Source: an uncultured Bacteroidales bacterium
GTDB lineage: Bacteria; Bacteroidota; Bacteroidia; Bacteroidales; Paludibacteraceae
Assembly: GCA_900319105.1 (NCBI GenBank)
Contig: ONND01000007.1
Span: forward strand, 141,481-205,480
Length of the DNA: 64,000 nt
Direction: 5' to 3'
Shown here: one piece after another, positions 43,955 to 52,445 of the stretch
How the letters are laid out: the number at the start of each line of letters is the position of its first letter
How positions within the stretch are numbered: the stretch's first letter is position 1
Program-made: the position numbers and the translations under genes
Notes under the pieces: generated by a model
Databases searched by the model: none
Told to the model about the DNA's origin: nothing
What the model saw: only the letters and a program-made list of their open reading frames with translations

Positions 43955-45004
43955 TTATAATTTTTTATACATGGTAACTATCATATCTGCTAATTCGTTA
44001 GCTTCAATCTCCATCAGTAATGATTTCATATTCCAGCAATTGGAGTGCCACCCTACATATCGCTCCGCTGCTTCTCTATTTACAGTTGTTTCATCCACAT
44101 AAATTGTCCGTTTAGGATCTGCTCCTATTGCTAAATCTACCTCTTTAAATATTCGTTCATCAGGCTTACAACAATGCATTTCATATGACAGGAAAATATC
44201 ATCAAAGTTTTCTTCTATATGAGGAGAATACCGCATCCCTATGTCAAACCAATGCCGTGAGTTAGTATTTGCCAATAGGAACATCCGATATCCTTTGCTA
44301 CGCAAGTCTTTAATCTGCTCCCAAATTAAATCTGGTATATCGGATAGAAAATTATTCCAAGCAAATATGACATCCATTTTTGAAGTACCTGACTTACTAT
44401 GCTTTAATACTTCCTGAATAAATGTTTCTGTTCTCATTCCTCGATTGTATGCATCAATTAGAGTACCTTTTTGATTTGGGTTGTTAAGTCCCAATACCTG
44501 ATATATGCTTCTGTCGTCCATAAATCGACAAAAAACATCACGACATCTGCTAATATCTGGCTTCATCAACACTCCTAAATCCAAGATAATATTATCTGCG
44601 TCAACTATTTTTTTTTCATTATAACCAGTAAAAAAAGAACTATTCTCTAATGTCAAATCCTTACGAGAAGATATGTGTTTTGCCTCATATACATAGCCTA
44701 TCCACTCCTCTATATCATCCAAAAACTCATAAATTTCAGTTTCGTGCAACACACTATAAGACTCTGCTTTGGGGAATAAACCTCTATTCTTTGCATTACA
44801 ATCTTCTTGCCATTCGTCGCTATGATAATATGCAGCGAGAGATTTTATCTGCGGTAATAATTTTTCTTTCTTACGCTGCAACTGTTCTTTTGATAATTTA
44901 TTTTCTTCAATCTCTTCTATTAATGAATAAACAGGTTTTACTAATGTTAGTAAAATCTTCTCCATCTTCTCTATACGCTCAATATGCTTATAATTTTTTC
45001 CCAT
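43955..45004 (-). CDS. DUF4298 domain fused to a HAD-family phosphatase
   Basis: 349 residues. Residues about 8-110 match the DUF4298 pattern (IERIEKMEKIL, LPQIKSLAAYYHSDEWQED, GLFPKAESYSVLHETEIYEF). Residues about 135-345 form a HAD hydrolase of the YihX/epoxide-hydrolase-like branch: motif I IILDLGVLMKPD, motif II FLLANTNSRHW, motif III KPDERIFKEV, motif IV TIYVDETTVNREAAERYVG. It is cytoplasmic. Base composition is much more AT-rich than the chromosome around. It lies next to an Mrr-type nuclease on the same strand (56 bases apart), so they may act together, but substrate and role are unknown. Confidence 0.8.
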   Translation of the reverse strand: MGKNYKHIERIEKMEKILLTLVKPVYSLIEEIEENKLSKEQLQRKKEKLLPQIKSLAAYYHSDEWQEDCNAKNRGLFPKAESYSVLHETEIYEFLDDIEEWIGYVYEAKHISSRKDLTLENSSFFTGYNEKKIVDADNIILDLGVLMKPDISRCRDVFCRFMDDRSIYQVLGLNNPNQKGTLIDAYNRGMRTETFIQEVLKHSKSGTSKMDVIFAWNNFLSDIPDLIWEQIKDLRSKGYRMFLLANTNSRHWFDIGMRYSPHIEENFDDIFLSYEMHCCKPDERIFKEVDLAIGADPKRTIYVDETTVNREAAERYVGWHSNCWNMKSLLMEIEANELADMIVTMYKKL

Positions 45005-45060
45005 TTAGTTTTTTTAGTCGTCCCTCCCGTTTGAAGGCCCCAAAATAAAACCTGACGTAT

Positions 45061-45969
45061 TTATTCTTCAAAGAAATAACCAGCGTCTAATCTCTTAACT
45101 ATATATGATCGACTTAATGAAACTCCGACATTACATTCTATCATATAATTAGCCAACTCCTTACCGTCCATCAAAACGACTTTAACGTCTCCTTTCGGTT
45201 GGAACAAACGTGCTTCTTTGGAGAAATAAGATGTAGTAATGAATACCCCTTTCTTGGCTCCTTGACCGACTAACGCGCCAACGAACTTCTGGATTTCAGG
45301 TTGTCCCACACAATTATTCCAGCGTTTTGCTTGTACGTAAATTTTGTCAAGTCCGAGTTTATCTTCTTTGATTACCCCATCAATGCCATCATCCTTAACA
45401 TATGCTGTAACCATGCCGGCATCTTCAGAAGAATCCCCATAACCAATCGCTATTAGTACATCCACTACTATTTGTTCGAACTTTTGAGGAGAGACATCCT
45501 TTAACGATGCTAATACTTCACTTGCTAATTGATTATTGAGTTGAGAATACACTTCTTCCAAAACTTCTCTTGGAGTTTTCTCAGCTTCTTCTGTAGTGAT
45601 TATTTCTTTTCTCTGCTTGGTATTTGCTTTAGGTTTACGCCCATAAAACTCCACAAATGCGGGGTACTCGGACAAAGTACGCAAAGTTACTTCACCAGCT
45701 TTCAATCTTTTTAATCCTTCGGCAGTAATTTTATACTGCCCGTTCACAGCTTTTTCCGCCAAACCTGCTTTACGCAGATATGTTCCCGCCCACAAAACAC
45801 GGTTATAGACCTGCGTCTGGCTTTGGTTGGCAATTCGCTCTTGTGCCTCCTCTTCGGTAAGCCCAAAATATTTTATCGCAAATTCTACAAGATCCTTGTT
45901 CTTGTGGATGTTTCCATCCGACAAGCACTTCAAATAGGGTGTAAAAAAACTATCAAACTTTGGTACCAT
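45061..45969 (-). CDS. Mrr-type restriction endonuclease
   Basis: 302 residues. An N-terminal winged-helix Mrr_N-like domain (about 1-100: YLKCLSDGNIHKNKDLVEFA, YNRVLWAGTYLRKAGLAEKA, YKITAEGLKRLKAG) is followed by the Mrr catalytic domain (about 160-275: SPQKFEQIVVDVLIAIGYGD, DDGIDGVIKEDKLG, IYVQAKRW, GVFITTSYFSKEA). The D-(x)n-QxK nuclease core is present as GIDGV ... VQAK. Mrr proteins cut DNA carrying foreign or modified bases and need no partner methylase; none is present here. Located at the right end of the AT-rich island. Confidence 0.9.
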   Translation of the reverse strand: MVPKFDSFFTPYLKCLSDGNIHKNKDLVEFAIKYFGLTEEEAQERIANQSQTQVYNRVLWAGTYLRKAGLAEKAVNGQYKITAEGLKRLKAGEVTLRTLSEYPAFVEFYGRKPKANTKQRKEIITTEEAEKTPREVLEEVYSQLNNQLASEVLASLKDVSPQKFEQIVVDVLIAIGYGDSSEDAGMVTAYVKDDGIDGVIKEDKLGLDKIYVQAKRWNNCVGQPEIQKFVGALVGQGAKKGVFITTSYFSKEARLFQPKGDVKVVLMDGKELANYMIECNVGVSLSRSYIVKRLDAGYFFEE

Positions 45970-46045
45970 TGTTTTGTTAATTAGTTATTGAGTAATTATC
46001 CTCAGTTCTTTCAGCTAATCAGGATTGCGTGTTTTCTTAAACCAC

Positions 46046-46085
46046 TTCCCACCTGCCGCTCCGTTTAGAAACGGCAGGCGGGGAA
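46046..46085. repeat. Hairpin-forming element near the right island edge
   Basis: TTCCC-A-CCTGCCG pairs with CGGCAGG-CG-GGGAA (12 pairs with a small bulge); the interior CCGTTT / AAACGG can form a competing hairpin. No T-run follows on either strand, so it is not a simple terminator. Confidence 0.7.
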
Positions 46086-46121
46086 ATAGTTCTTAGCCCT
46101 AAATGGCACGATGATTTTAAA

Positions 46122-47509
46122 TTAAAATTTAAAATACTGCTTCGCGTTGTTGTAGCAGATATCTTCGACCATCTGTTGAACGCGGGCTTTCTCGTAGCCG
46201 GTGTACGGGATCATGCCGTTCTCGATGTCATTGCCGAGGACGTTACAGAGCGTGCGGCGGAAATACTCGTGACGCGGGTAACTCAGGAACGAACGGCTGT
46301 CGGTCAGCATACCTACCATGCGGCTCAAGAGACCGAGGTTGGAGAGTGCCATCATCTGCTTCTCCATACCGTCTTTCTGATCGAGGAACCACCAGCCCGA
46401 ACCGAACTGAATCTTGCCCGGTACCGAACCGTCCTGGAAGTTACCCAACATAGTAGCGATTACCTCGTTTGCACACGGGTTGAGGTTGTAGAGAATGGTC
46501 TTAGCGAGGTGTCCTTCGCTGTTCATCTCATCGAGGAAATGGCTCATCGCTTTTGCGGTGGTGAACTCGCCGATGGAGTCGAAACCGGTGTCTGCTCCAA
46601 GTTGTGCGAACATCTTCGAGTTGTTGTTACGGATTGCGCCGTAGTGGTATTGTTGCGTCCAACCGGAAGCGTAGTCCATCTCAGCCTGTGCGTGCAGATA
46701 AGCGTGCTTGTACTGACGAATCTCATAAGCGCTCAACTCTTTGCCTGCGAGAGCTTTCTGGAAGATCGCGTTGATCTCTGCGTCGGTATATGGCTCATCG
46801 TAGAACTCCTCGATACCGTGGTCAGAGAGACGGCAACCCATCGACTCAAAGAAGTCATGACGTTTCTGGAGGGCATCCACCATGTCCGCGAAGTTACGGA
46901 TCTCCACGCCGGCAACCTTAGCCAGTTTCTCGATATATGCTTTCCAAGTAGCAGCTTCGATGTTCATACCAGCGTCCGGACGCCAAGTCGGCAACATGCG
47001 TACCTCTGCGGTCGGGTCTTCTTTGACCATCTTGTGCCATTCGAGGCTGTCAGCCGGATCATCGGTCGTACAAACGAGCTCTACATGGTAGTGCTTCATC
47101 AGTCCGCGCGGGCAGAACTTCGGATCGTTGGCAATCAGGTCGTTGCACTTGTCATAGATAGCACGTGCGGTCTCGGGGTTCAGACGCTCCTCAATGCCGA
47201 AAGCGGTCTTGAGCTCCAGATGGGTCCAGTGGTAGAGCGGGTTGCGGAAAGTGTAAGGAACGGTCTCCGCCCATTTCTCGAATTTCTCCCAGTCGGTCGT
47301 GTCCTTACCGGTGCAATACTTCTCGTCCACACCGTTCGAACGCATAGCACGCCATTTGTAGTGGTCGCCCATGAGCCAGATCTGTGCGATGGATTCGAAA
47401 CGTTTGTTCTCGGCAACCATCTGCGGAATAAGGTGGCAGTGATAATCGATTACAACTCCTGCGCGGTCTCTGTTTGCAGCAGGAAATCTTTGTCCATGAA
47501 AGGCTTCAT
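46122..47509 (-). pseudogene. uxaC: Glucuronate isomerase with a frame-breaking gap near the start
   Basis: The ATG at 47509 opens MKPFMDKDFLLQTETAQEL and then a stop; the other frame continues with IDYHCHLIPQMVAENKRF and the rest of UxaC to 46122 (WLMGDHYKWRAMRSNGV, PLYHWTHLELKTAFGI, CTTDDPADSLEWHK, SYPRHEYFRRTLCNVLGNDI). Against E. coli UxaC ten residues are missing between AQEL and IDYHCH with two bases left, so a 28-base gap is inferred at 47450/47451. A start at 47420 would give 432 residues but lose the metal-binding HCH motif. UxaC isomerises glucuronate and galacturonate to their keto forms. Could be a real mutation or an assembly error. Confidence 0.85.
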
Positions 47510-47559
47510 AATTTAAAGAGATTTATTGTGTTAAATGATTAGTGCATAATATCACGCTG

Positions 47560-47567
47560 CAAAGATA
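47560..47567 (-). promoter_or_regulatory. -7 box for uxaC
   Basis: TATCTTTG on the minus strand, 50 bases before the uxaC ATG. No clear TTTG lies at the usual distance, so this promoter may need an activator. Confidence 0.6.
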
Positions 47568-47608
47568 GTACTTTTTTTACAATAATATGTGTAAAAATTG
47601 ACGCAAAA

Positions 47609-47640
47609 TTTGCACATCTCATAAAAAAGATGTACCTTTG
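47609..47640 (+). promoter_or_regulatory. Promoter of the polyprenyl synthase gene
   Basis: TTTG (47609-47612), 20 bases, TACCTTTG (47633-47640). Confidence 0.82.
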
Positions 47641-47657
47641 CAGCGAATTTGGAGAAA

Positions 47658-48653
47658 ATGGCAAGTTTAACGGAAATACGGCAACCTATAGAGAACGGTT
47701 GGAAACAGTACGAGCGTCTGATGGAGTCTTCGTTGCGGGCAGAGAACAAACTGCAGCAGGAGGTGCTTCGTTATGTGGGTTCGCGTCGTGGCAAGCAGTT
47801 ACGACCGTTGTTGGTGTTGCTCGCTGCGCAGATATGTAATCCTATGACGGACAAGACGTTCCGTTCGGCGGTCGCGTTGGAACTCCTGCACACGGCGAGT
47901 CTGATCCATGACGATGTAGTGGATAGTTCGGACACACGCCGAGGAGTAGCCGCTGTGCATACCAAATGGACCAATAAAGTGGCAGTGCTCATTGGCGATT
48001 ATATGTTAGCGAAAGTGATCGGCCTGACGGCAGAGGTGCGTAACATCCGTATTCTGGAGATTGTGGCGAACCTCGGTAAGAGTCTCAGTAGCGGCGAAAT
48101 GGTTCAGTTGCACGTCGGACAATCCATGTGGATCGACGAAGCGCAGTATTATCAGGTGATTGACCAGAAGACCGCACAACTCTTCCAAGCTTGTGCAGAA
48201 GCCGGTGCCGAGAGTGCAGGTTGTACTCAGCGGCAACGTGCGGCCTTACGTGAATACGGACGGTTGCTTGGCCTGTGTTTCCAGATCAAAGATGATATCT
48301 TTGACTACAGCGACTTGGAAGAGATCGGCAAGCCGACAATGAGCGATCTGATGGACGGCAAAGTGACGTTACCGCTGATCGAAGCACTACGTCGCGCCCC
48401 CAAAGAAGAGGCGGAGGAGATCAAGGTGAAAGGCGAAAGCTTAGTGGCGAAAAGTTTTTCGCCGGATGAAGAAACGCGGACATTGGAGGAGATCAAGGCT
48501 TTTGTATTGCGGTTCAAGGGGGATGAGTATGCTGTGCAGAAGATGTTAGAACATAAAAAGAAAGCCACGGAAGCACTAAGCGTTTTCCGTGACTCAGCTG
48601 AGAAACGCAGTCTAATCGCCTTACTCGACTACGCTATCAATCGCGTTCAATAA
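47658..48653 (+). CDS. ispB: Polyprenyl diphosphate synthase (long-chain, IspB-like)
   Basis: 331 residues from the ATG at 47658, preceded by GGAGAAA; an upstream TTG at 47649 is less likely. First Asp-rich motif LLHTASLIHDDVVDSSDTRRG, including GKQLRPLLVLLAAQ before it, and second motif FQIKDDIFDYSD. Enzymes of this type add isopentenyl units to make the side chain of menaquinone or related lipids. Product chain length is not predicted. It ends three bases from the convergent sufD. Confidence 0.92.
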   Translation: MASLTEIRQPIENGWKQYERLMESSLRAENKLQQEVLRYVGSRRGKQLRPLLVLLAAQICNPMTDKTFRSAVALELLHTASLIHDDVVDSSDTRRGVAAVHTKWTNKVAVLIGDYMLAKVIGLTAEVRNIRILEIVANLGKSLSSGEMVQLHVGQSMWIDEAQYYQVIDQKTAQLFQACAEAGAESAGCTQRQRAALREYGRLLGLCFQIKDDIFDYSDLEEIGKPTMSDLMDGKVTLPLIEALRRAPKEEAEEIKVKGESLVAKSFSPDEETRTLEEIKAFVLRFKGDEYAVQKMLEHKKKATEALSVFRDSAEKRSLIALLDYAINRVQ

Positions 48654-48656
48654 AGA

Positions 48657-49274
48657 CTAAAAAGTCTCTTCTTCGAAGAACGTTAAAATTTTAGCTTTTA
48701 TTTTTTCGTCAGAAATTGTTTCCACCACTTCTTTCATAAACGCGTTAACGAGGAGTTGACGCGCTTTTTGTTTGTCGATGCCACGTTGCTGCATGTAAAA
48801 GAGTGCGGACTCATCGAGTTGTCCGGTCGAGGCGCCGTGTGTCGCTTTGACGTCATCAGCGTATATCTCCAGCTGCGGCTGTGTGCGCATGACGGCTGTC
48901 TCCGAAAGGAGCAGGTTGCGGTTGGTCTGATGAGCTTCGGTCTGTTGGGCATCCTGCGCGATCTTAAGATCACCGATAAAACGTCCGCGGGAGTTGTCGG
49001 CGAGAACGAATTTGATGAGCTGGTTAGATGTTCCTCCTCCCACAGCGTGCGTAACGTGGGTCTCAGCGGTTACTTGTTCATCGCCGTGCAAGTTCTCCAG
49101 CCCGTAAATCTCCGTCTGACAGCCTTCTCCTAATTGGTTCACCGTAATAGAGAACGACGCATTGATCACATGAATCTTCACATGCGAACCGGCTTCCTGA
49201 TCTATCTGAAGATTCACCTCCTCGTTGACGAAGACACGTTCGAATATTTCGCCTTTAGATATTCTCATATCCAT
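48657..49274 (-). CDS. sufD: Short SufD-like Fe-S assembly protein (SufBD core only)
   Basis: 205 residues, about half the usual 400-450 for SufD. It lacks the N-terminal helical domain and keeps the beta-helix core and C-terminal part: [29 protein letters not shown] (His of THG, conserved in SufD), [17 protein letters not shown]. It overlaps sufC by 20 bases, implying tight co-translation. In the SUF system SufB-SufC-SufD builds Fe-S clusters; no sufB or sufS is in this window, so the partner must lie elsewhere or be absent. Alternative start at 49268. Confidence 0.82.
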   Translation of the reverse strand: MDMRISKGEIFERVFVNEEVNLQIDQEAGSHVKIHVINASFSITVNQLGEGCQTEIYGLENLHGDEQVTAETHVTHAVGGGTSNQLIKFVLADNSRGRFIGDLKIAQDAQQTEAHQTNRNLLLSETAVMRTQPQLEIYADDVKATHGASTGQLDESALFYMQQRGIDKQKARQLLVNAFMKEVVETISDEKIKAKILTFFEEETF

Positions 49275-49998
49275 GTTCTTCGAGTTCGAGGGCTAAGGAT
49301 TTGTCGCCTGTTCTGACGATCTTGCCATCTGCAAGGACGTGTACAAAATCCGGTACAATGTAGTCCAGAAGCCGCTGATAGTGGGTGATGACGATAGATG
49401 CGTTCTGCGGCGTTTTGAGTTTGTTCACGCCTTCGGCTACGATGCGGAGTGCGTCGATATCGAGACCGGAGTCTGTCTCATCGAGGATAGAGAGACAGGG
49501 CTCGAGCATCGCCATCTGGAAGATCTCGTTTTTCTTCTTCTCACCGCCGGAGAAGCCTTCGTTCACCGAGCGGTTATTGAGTTTGTCGGGCAGTTCCAAG
49601 AGTTTTTTCTTCTCCCGCATAAGAGTCAGGAACTCTTTGGGTGAGATGGGTCCTTTTCCTTCGTATTCGCGTTTGGCGTTGAGTGCGGCACGCATAAAAT
49701 TATTCATACTCACGCCGGGTATCTCGACCGGATATTGAAAACTAAGGAACACGCCCGCACGTGCGCGTACCTCGGGCTCCATCGCCAGCAGGTTCTCACC
49801 GCGCAGGTACACTTCGCCGCTCGTCACTTCGTACGCAGGATTGCCGGTGAGTACCGCAGAGAGGGTGGATTTACCAGCTCCGTTGGGTCCCATAATGGCA
49901 TGGACCTCACCTTCATTGATGACGAGGTTCACTCCTTTTAATATCTCTTTGCCACCGATAGAGGCATGAAGGTCTTTTATTTCTAATAACTTGCTCAT
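49255..49998 (-). CDS. sufC: SufC, Fe-S assembly ATPase
   Basis: 247 residues, normal size. ABC-type ATPase: Walker [15 protein letters not shown], SufC-specific signature [14 protein letters not shown], Walker [15 protein letters not shown], and the His switch ITHYQRLL. Energises SufBD for cluster assembly in the cytoplasm. Upstream lies a 94-base unit bordered by a 14-base direct repeat, then the M28 peptidase gene. Confidence 0.95.
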   Translation of the reverse strand: MSKLLEIKDLHASIGGKEILKGVNLVINEGEVHAIMGPNGAGKSTLSAVLTGNPAYEVTSGEVYLRGENLLAMEPEVRARAGVFLSFQYPVEIPGVSMNNFMRAALNAKREYEGKGPISPKEFLTLMREKKKLLELPDKLNNRSVNEGFSGGEKKKNEIFQMAMLEPCLSILDETDSGLDIDALRIVAEGVNKLKTPQNASIVITHYQRLLDYIVPDFVHVLADGKIVRTGDKSLALELEEHGYENI

Positions 49999-49999
49999 T

Positions 50000-50107
50000 T
50001 CTTAAAAATAGTACATTTTTTGCTCCGCTTTAAACCAGCTGATTACCCGCTGATGACCAGCTGATTACCAGCACTTGCTCCCGAGCGCCCAAATCTTAAA
50101 AATAGTA
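50000..50107. repeat. Short insertion-like unit bordered by 14-base direct repeats
   Basis: TCTTAAAAATAGTA occurs at 50000-50013 and 50094-50107. Between them, ACCAGCTGATTAC (50034), CGCTGATG and ACCAGCTGATTACCAGC (50056-50072) are repeated. It fills the gap between sufC and the next gene. Confidence 0.72.
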
Positions 50108-50112
50108 AACTT

Positions 50113-51096
50113 TTAGAGTTGGCTCATTACCACTTCTCCGACGGCCTGCAGGGTCTGTTTGCTGATATTCGTCAGATCGTCGTTGCGAGTGTGCCACCAA
50201 TGCGGGAAACCCGTTGCATTGCGGATGTCGTAATGAATGATGTCCACGCACGGGATGCCTGCTATATAATTGATGTAGTAATGATCGTCGGTAATGGGGT
50301 ATGATTGCATATTATTGAACATGGCTCCGTAGCCGAGTTGCTCGGCAGAACGCCAGATGCTTTGTTGATAATTGGCGGCATATTGGGTGGAGTACATCTC
50401 CCTCGGAAAGGACGCGTCCGGCGCACCGACCATGTCGAGGATTATTCCAAAGGAATAGACCGCTGACTGGTTCTTTGCATAGTTGGTAGCCCAGAGTTGT
50501 GAGCCGAGGCACCAGGTGTCTTCGCGTTCCTGTCCAGTGTAGAAATGCGGCGTACCCATGTCTTCGCAATCAAAGAGCACGATATCCACCGGAGTGCGGA
50601 GGGTAGAGTCGGCGAGTCGTTGACCTAACTGACGTGCTACTTCGAGGAGCACCCCAACACCGCTGGCGCCATCGTTAGCACCCGGCACGTTGTAAAAGCG
50701 GTCGGCGTATTCCTCTTCTTCGTCACACCAGGGACGTGTGTCATAGTGTGCGCCAAGGAGAATATGCGGACGGTTGGCTATATCGGGCGTAGAGAAATGC
50801 GCAATGATATTGTATATCTGCTGCATGTTTCCCCGGTAATCGGGCATCTGTCCGCGTTGCAGTTCCACTTTAGCGCCGCGTGCACGGAGCTGCTGAATGA
50901 ACCAAACGGCACAATCATTATGCGCTTTGCTATTCGGCACGCGCGGGCCGTACGCCATCTGCGCCTCGATATAGGCATAAGCAGAATCGGCGCAAAACGG
51001 CGGACGGGGTGCGGTAGCCTGTTTCTTTCCCGAACAAGCGGAAAATAAACATACTACGCTTGCTATCAATCCGAGGATATATAGTTTACTTTTCAC
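50113..51096 (-). CDS. M28-family lipoprotein, glutaminyl-cyclase-like
   Basis: 327 residues from a GTG at 51096; a lipobox CLFSAC (Cys21) follows a proper signal peptide. Zn-binding M28 landmarks: LLGAHYDTRPW, PGANDGASGVGVLLEVARQL, DIVLFDCEDMG, ITDDHYYINYIAGIPCVDII and the C-terminal HTRNDDLTNIS. The GAHYDTRPW / DCEDMG / TDDH set is like that of type II glutaminyl cyclases of Bacteroidales, which cyclise N-terminal Gln of exported proteins, but an aminopeptidase cannot be excluded. Located in the periplasm or on the membrane. Confidence 0.8.
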   Translation of the reverse strand: MKSKLYILGLIASVVCLFSACSGKKQATAPRPPFCADSAYAYIEAQMAYGPRVPNSKAHNDCAVWFIQQLRARGAKVELQRGQMPDYRGNMQQIYNIIAHFSTPDIANRPHILLGAHYDTRPWCDEEEEYADRFYNVPGANDGASGVGVLLEVARQLGQRLADSTLRTPVDIVLFDCEDMGTPHFYTGQEREDTWCLGSQLWATNYAKNQSAVYSFGIILDMVGAPDASFPREMYSTQYAANYQQSIWRSAEQLGYGAMFNNMQSYPITDDHYYINYIAGIPCVDIIHYDIRNATGFPHWWHTRNDDLTNISKQTLQAVGEVVMSQL

Positions 51097-51120
51097 GTTT
51101 ATCTTTTTTATTAAGACCGA

Positions 51121-52080
51121 CTATCTTGCATTCGTTTCGCTGATAGACGTATGGTTTTGAATGGCACGTATAGTGCACGCGATAATACCCGCCAGCGATT
51201 CCACACGCAGTTTGGAACAACGGGATGTATCTATCGGAAGCGAATCTGTACAAATCAGTTCTTCCAGGGCGGACTCTTCTATCTTCTGGCAAGCGTTTCC
51301 GCTGAGCACACCGTGAGTCACAACGGCACGGATAGACTTTGCTCCGCCTTCTTTCATTACTTCAGCGGCTTTGCATAGTGTACCGGCGGTGTCTGCGATG
51401 TCGTCAAAAATCACCACATCCTTGCCGTAGATATCACCTAATACCCGTATTTCCGATACTTTGTTGAAATCCGGACGGTTCTTGTAACATATCACCATGG
51501 GAACCTCATGCTCAGTCATGGTATGGAGTTTCTTGGCGAAAGTGGAAGCACGTTTGGAACCTCCGATATCAGGAGACGCAACAATCAGTTTTTTTAGATT
51601 CATGCCGGCTACACACGGAGCCAAAACATTCGATCCATAGATATGATCCACCGGAATATCGAAGAATCCCTGTATCTGTTCGGCGTGCAGATCGACGGTA
51701 ATGATGCGGTCGGCTCCCGCGGCTTGGAGCATGTTCGCTACCAGTTTGGCACCAATTGAGACACGCGGTTTGTCTTTCCGGTCTTGACGCGCCCATCCGA
51801 AATACGGAATGACGGCAATGACTTTGTAGGCACTTGCGCGCTTAGCCGCATCTATCATGAGCAGTAATTCCATCAGATTGTCGCTTGACGGACAGGTGGA
51901 TTGCACCAAATAGACGGATTGTCCTCGAACGGACTCTTCAAAATAGGCGCAGAACTCGCCGTCGGAGAAGCGATCGATGCGTACATTGCCTAACTGGCAA
52001 CCTAACTCATCACATATACGCTTTGCCAGTGCTTCTCCTTTGGAACCGGCAAAGATTTTAAACTGGTTGGTCTCTTCCAT
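51121..52080 (-). CDS. prs: Ribose-phosphate pyrophosphokinase
   Basis: 319 residues. Motifs: FSDGEFCAYFEESVRG, STCPSSDNLMELLLMIDAAK, IPYFGWARQDRKDKPRVSIG, DLHAEQIQGFFDIPVDHIYG and the PRPP-binding loop VVIFDDIADTAGTLCKAAEV. Makes PRPP from ribose-5-phosphate and ATP for nucleotide, His and Trp synthesis. Lies 24 bases after a small DUF4290-like gene on the same strand. Confidence 0.97.
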   Translation of the reverse strand: MEETNQFKIFAGSKGEALAKRICDELGCQLGNVRIDRFSDGEFCAYFEESVRGQSVYLVQSTCPSSDNLMELLLMIDAAKRASAYKVIAVIPYFGWARQDRKDKPRVSIGAKLVANMLQAAGADRIITVDLHAEQIQGFFDIPVDHIYGSNVLAPCVAGMNLKKLIVASPDIGGSKRASTFAKKLHTMTEHEVPMVICYKNRPDFNKVSEIRVLGDIYGKDVVIFDDIADTAGTLCKAAEVMKEGGAKSIRAVVTHGVLSGNACQKIEESALEELICTDSLPIDTSRCSKLRVESLAGIIACTIRAIQNHTSISETNAR

Positions 52081-52104
52081 TATTTTTTAGCCTTTTGGGC
52101 CGGA

Positions 52105-52419
52105 TTATTTCTTTTTCTTCTTTTGTCCTGTTATAGGAGCATTGGGTTGCGCCATCATCTGCTCGAAAGCAGGCGAGTCGCAGGTTAGTTTGCCATCCGA
52201 GAGGCGGATGATATCTTCGCGAACGCGTTGCAGCCCTGCTTCCTGATCTCGGTTCCATACCAGATTGCGTTGACGCATGCACTGCGCTATGTACAACTCC
52301 AGTGAGTCGCGCTCCTGGCTTGGCTCAAGCGTTGTAGCATAAGCAATCATATCCTGTACGATGCGGCCGTAGTTGCGCATCTTAATAGGTGTTGTGTTTC
52401 TATTTAGTTGCTGTGTCAT
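52105..52419 (-). CDS. Small DUF4290-like protein
   Basis: 104 residues. The core MRNYGRIVQDMIAYATTLEP, SQERDSLELYIAQCMRQRN matches the start of DUF4290 (pattern LPEYGRNIQxMVxxxxxIED), a family confined to Bacteroidota; the region LWNRDQEAGLQRVREDIIRL agrees loosely with the later part. It is about half the usual length and ends in five Lys residues. No function is known. Its closeness to prs suggests one transcript. Confidence 0.6.
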   Translation of the reverse strand: MTQQLNRNTTPIKMRNYGRIVQDMIAYATTLEPSQERDSLELYIAQCMRQRNLVWNRDQEAGLQRVREDIIRLSDGKLTCDSPAFEQMMAQPNAPITGQKKKKK

Positions 52420-52445
52420 GACATTGGGTCATTTAGTCCATTTGC

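Larger units (their letters stand above)
41940..46100. mobile_element. AT-rich island splitting the hexuronate operon
   Basis: This stretch separates uxaC from kdgK, which are adjacent steps of one pathway and on the same strand. It holds a RAYT transposase with REP palindromes, a small basic protein, a DUF4298-HAD protein and an Mrr-type nuclease, and is visibly more AT-rich than both flanks, most of all at 43.9-46.0 kb. The left edge lies where kdgK breaks off; the right edge is placed just before the uxaC stop, near a hairpin at 46046-46085. I found no clear terminal inverted repeats or target duplication, so exact ends are uncertain. Confidence 0.6.

Noticed and set aside
47420-47509. Programmed ribosomal frameshift in uxaC
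   Set aside because: Around ten residues are missing as well as the frame, and no slippery sequence is seen; a deletion or assembly gap explains it better.
46176-47516. 446-residue open frame on the plus strand
   Set aside because: It runs antisense over the whole of uxaC; it has no promoter, no recognisable motif and a codon pattern that mirrors the minus-strand gene.
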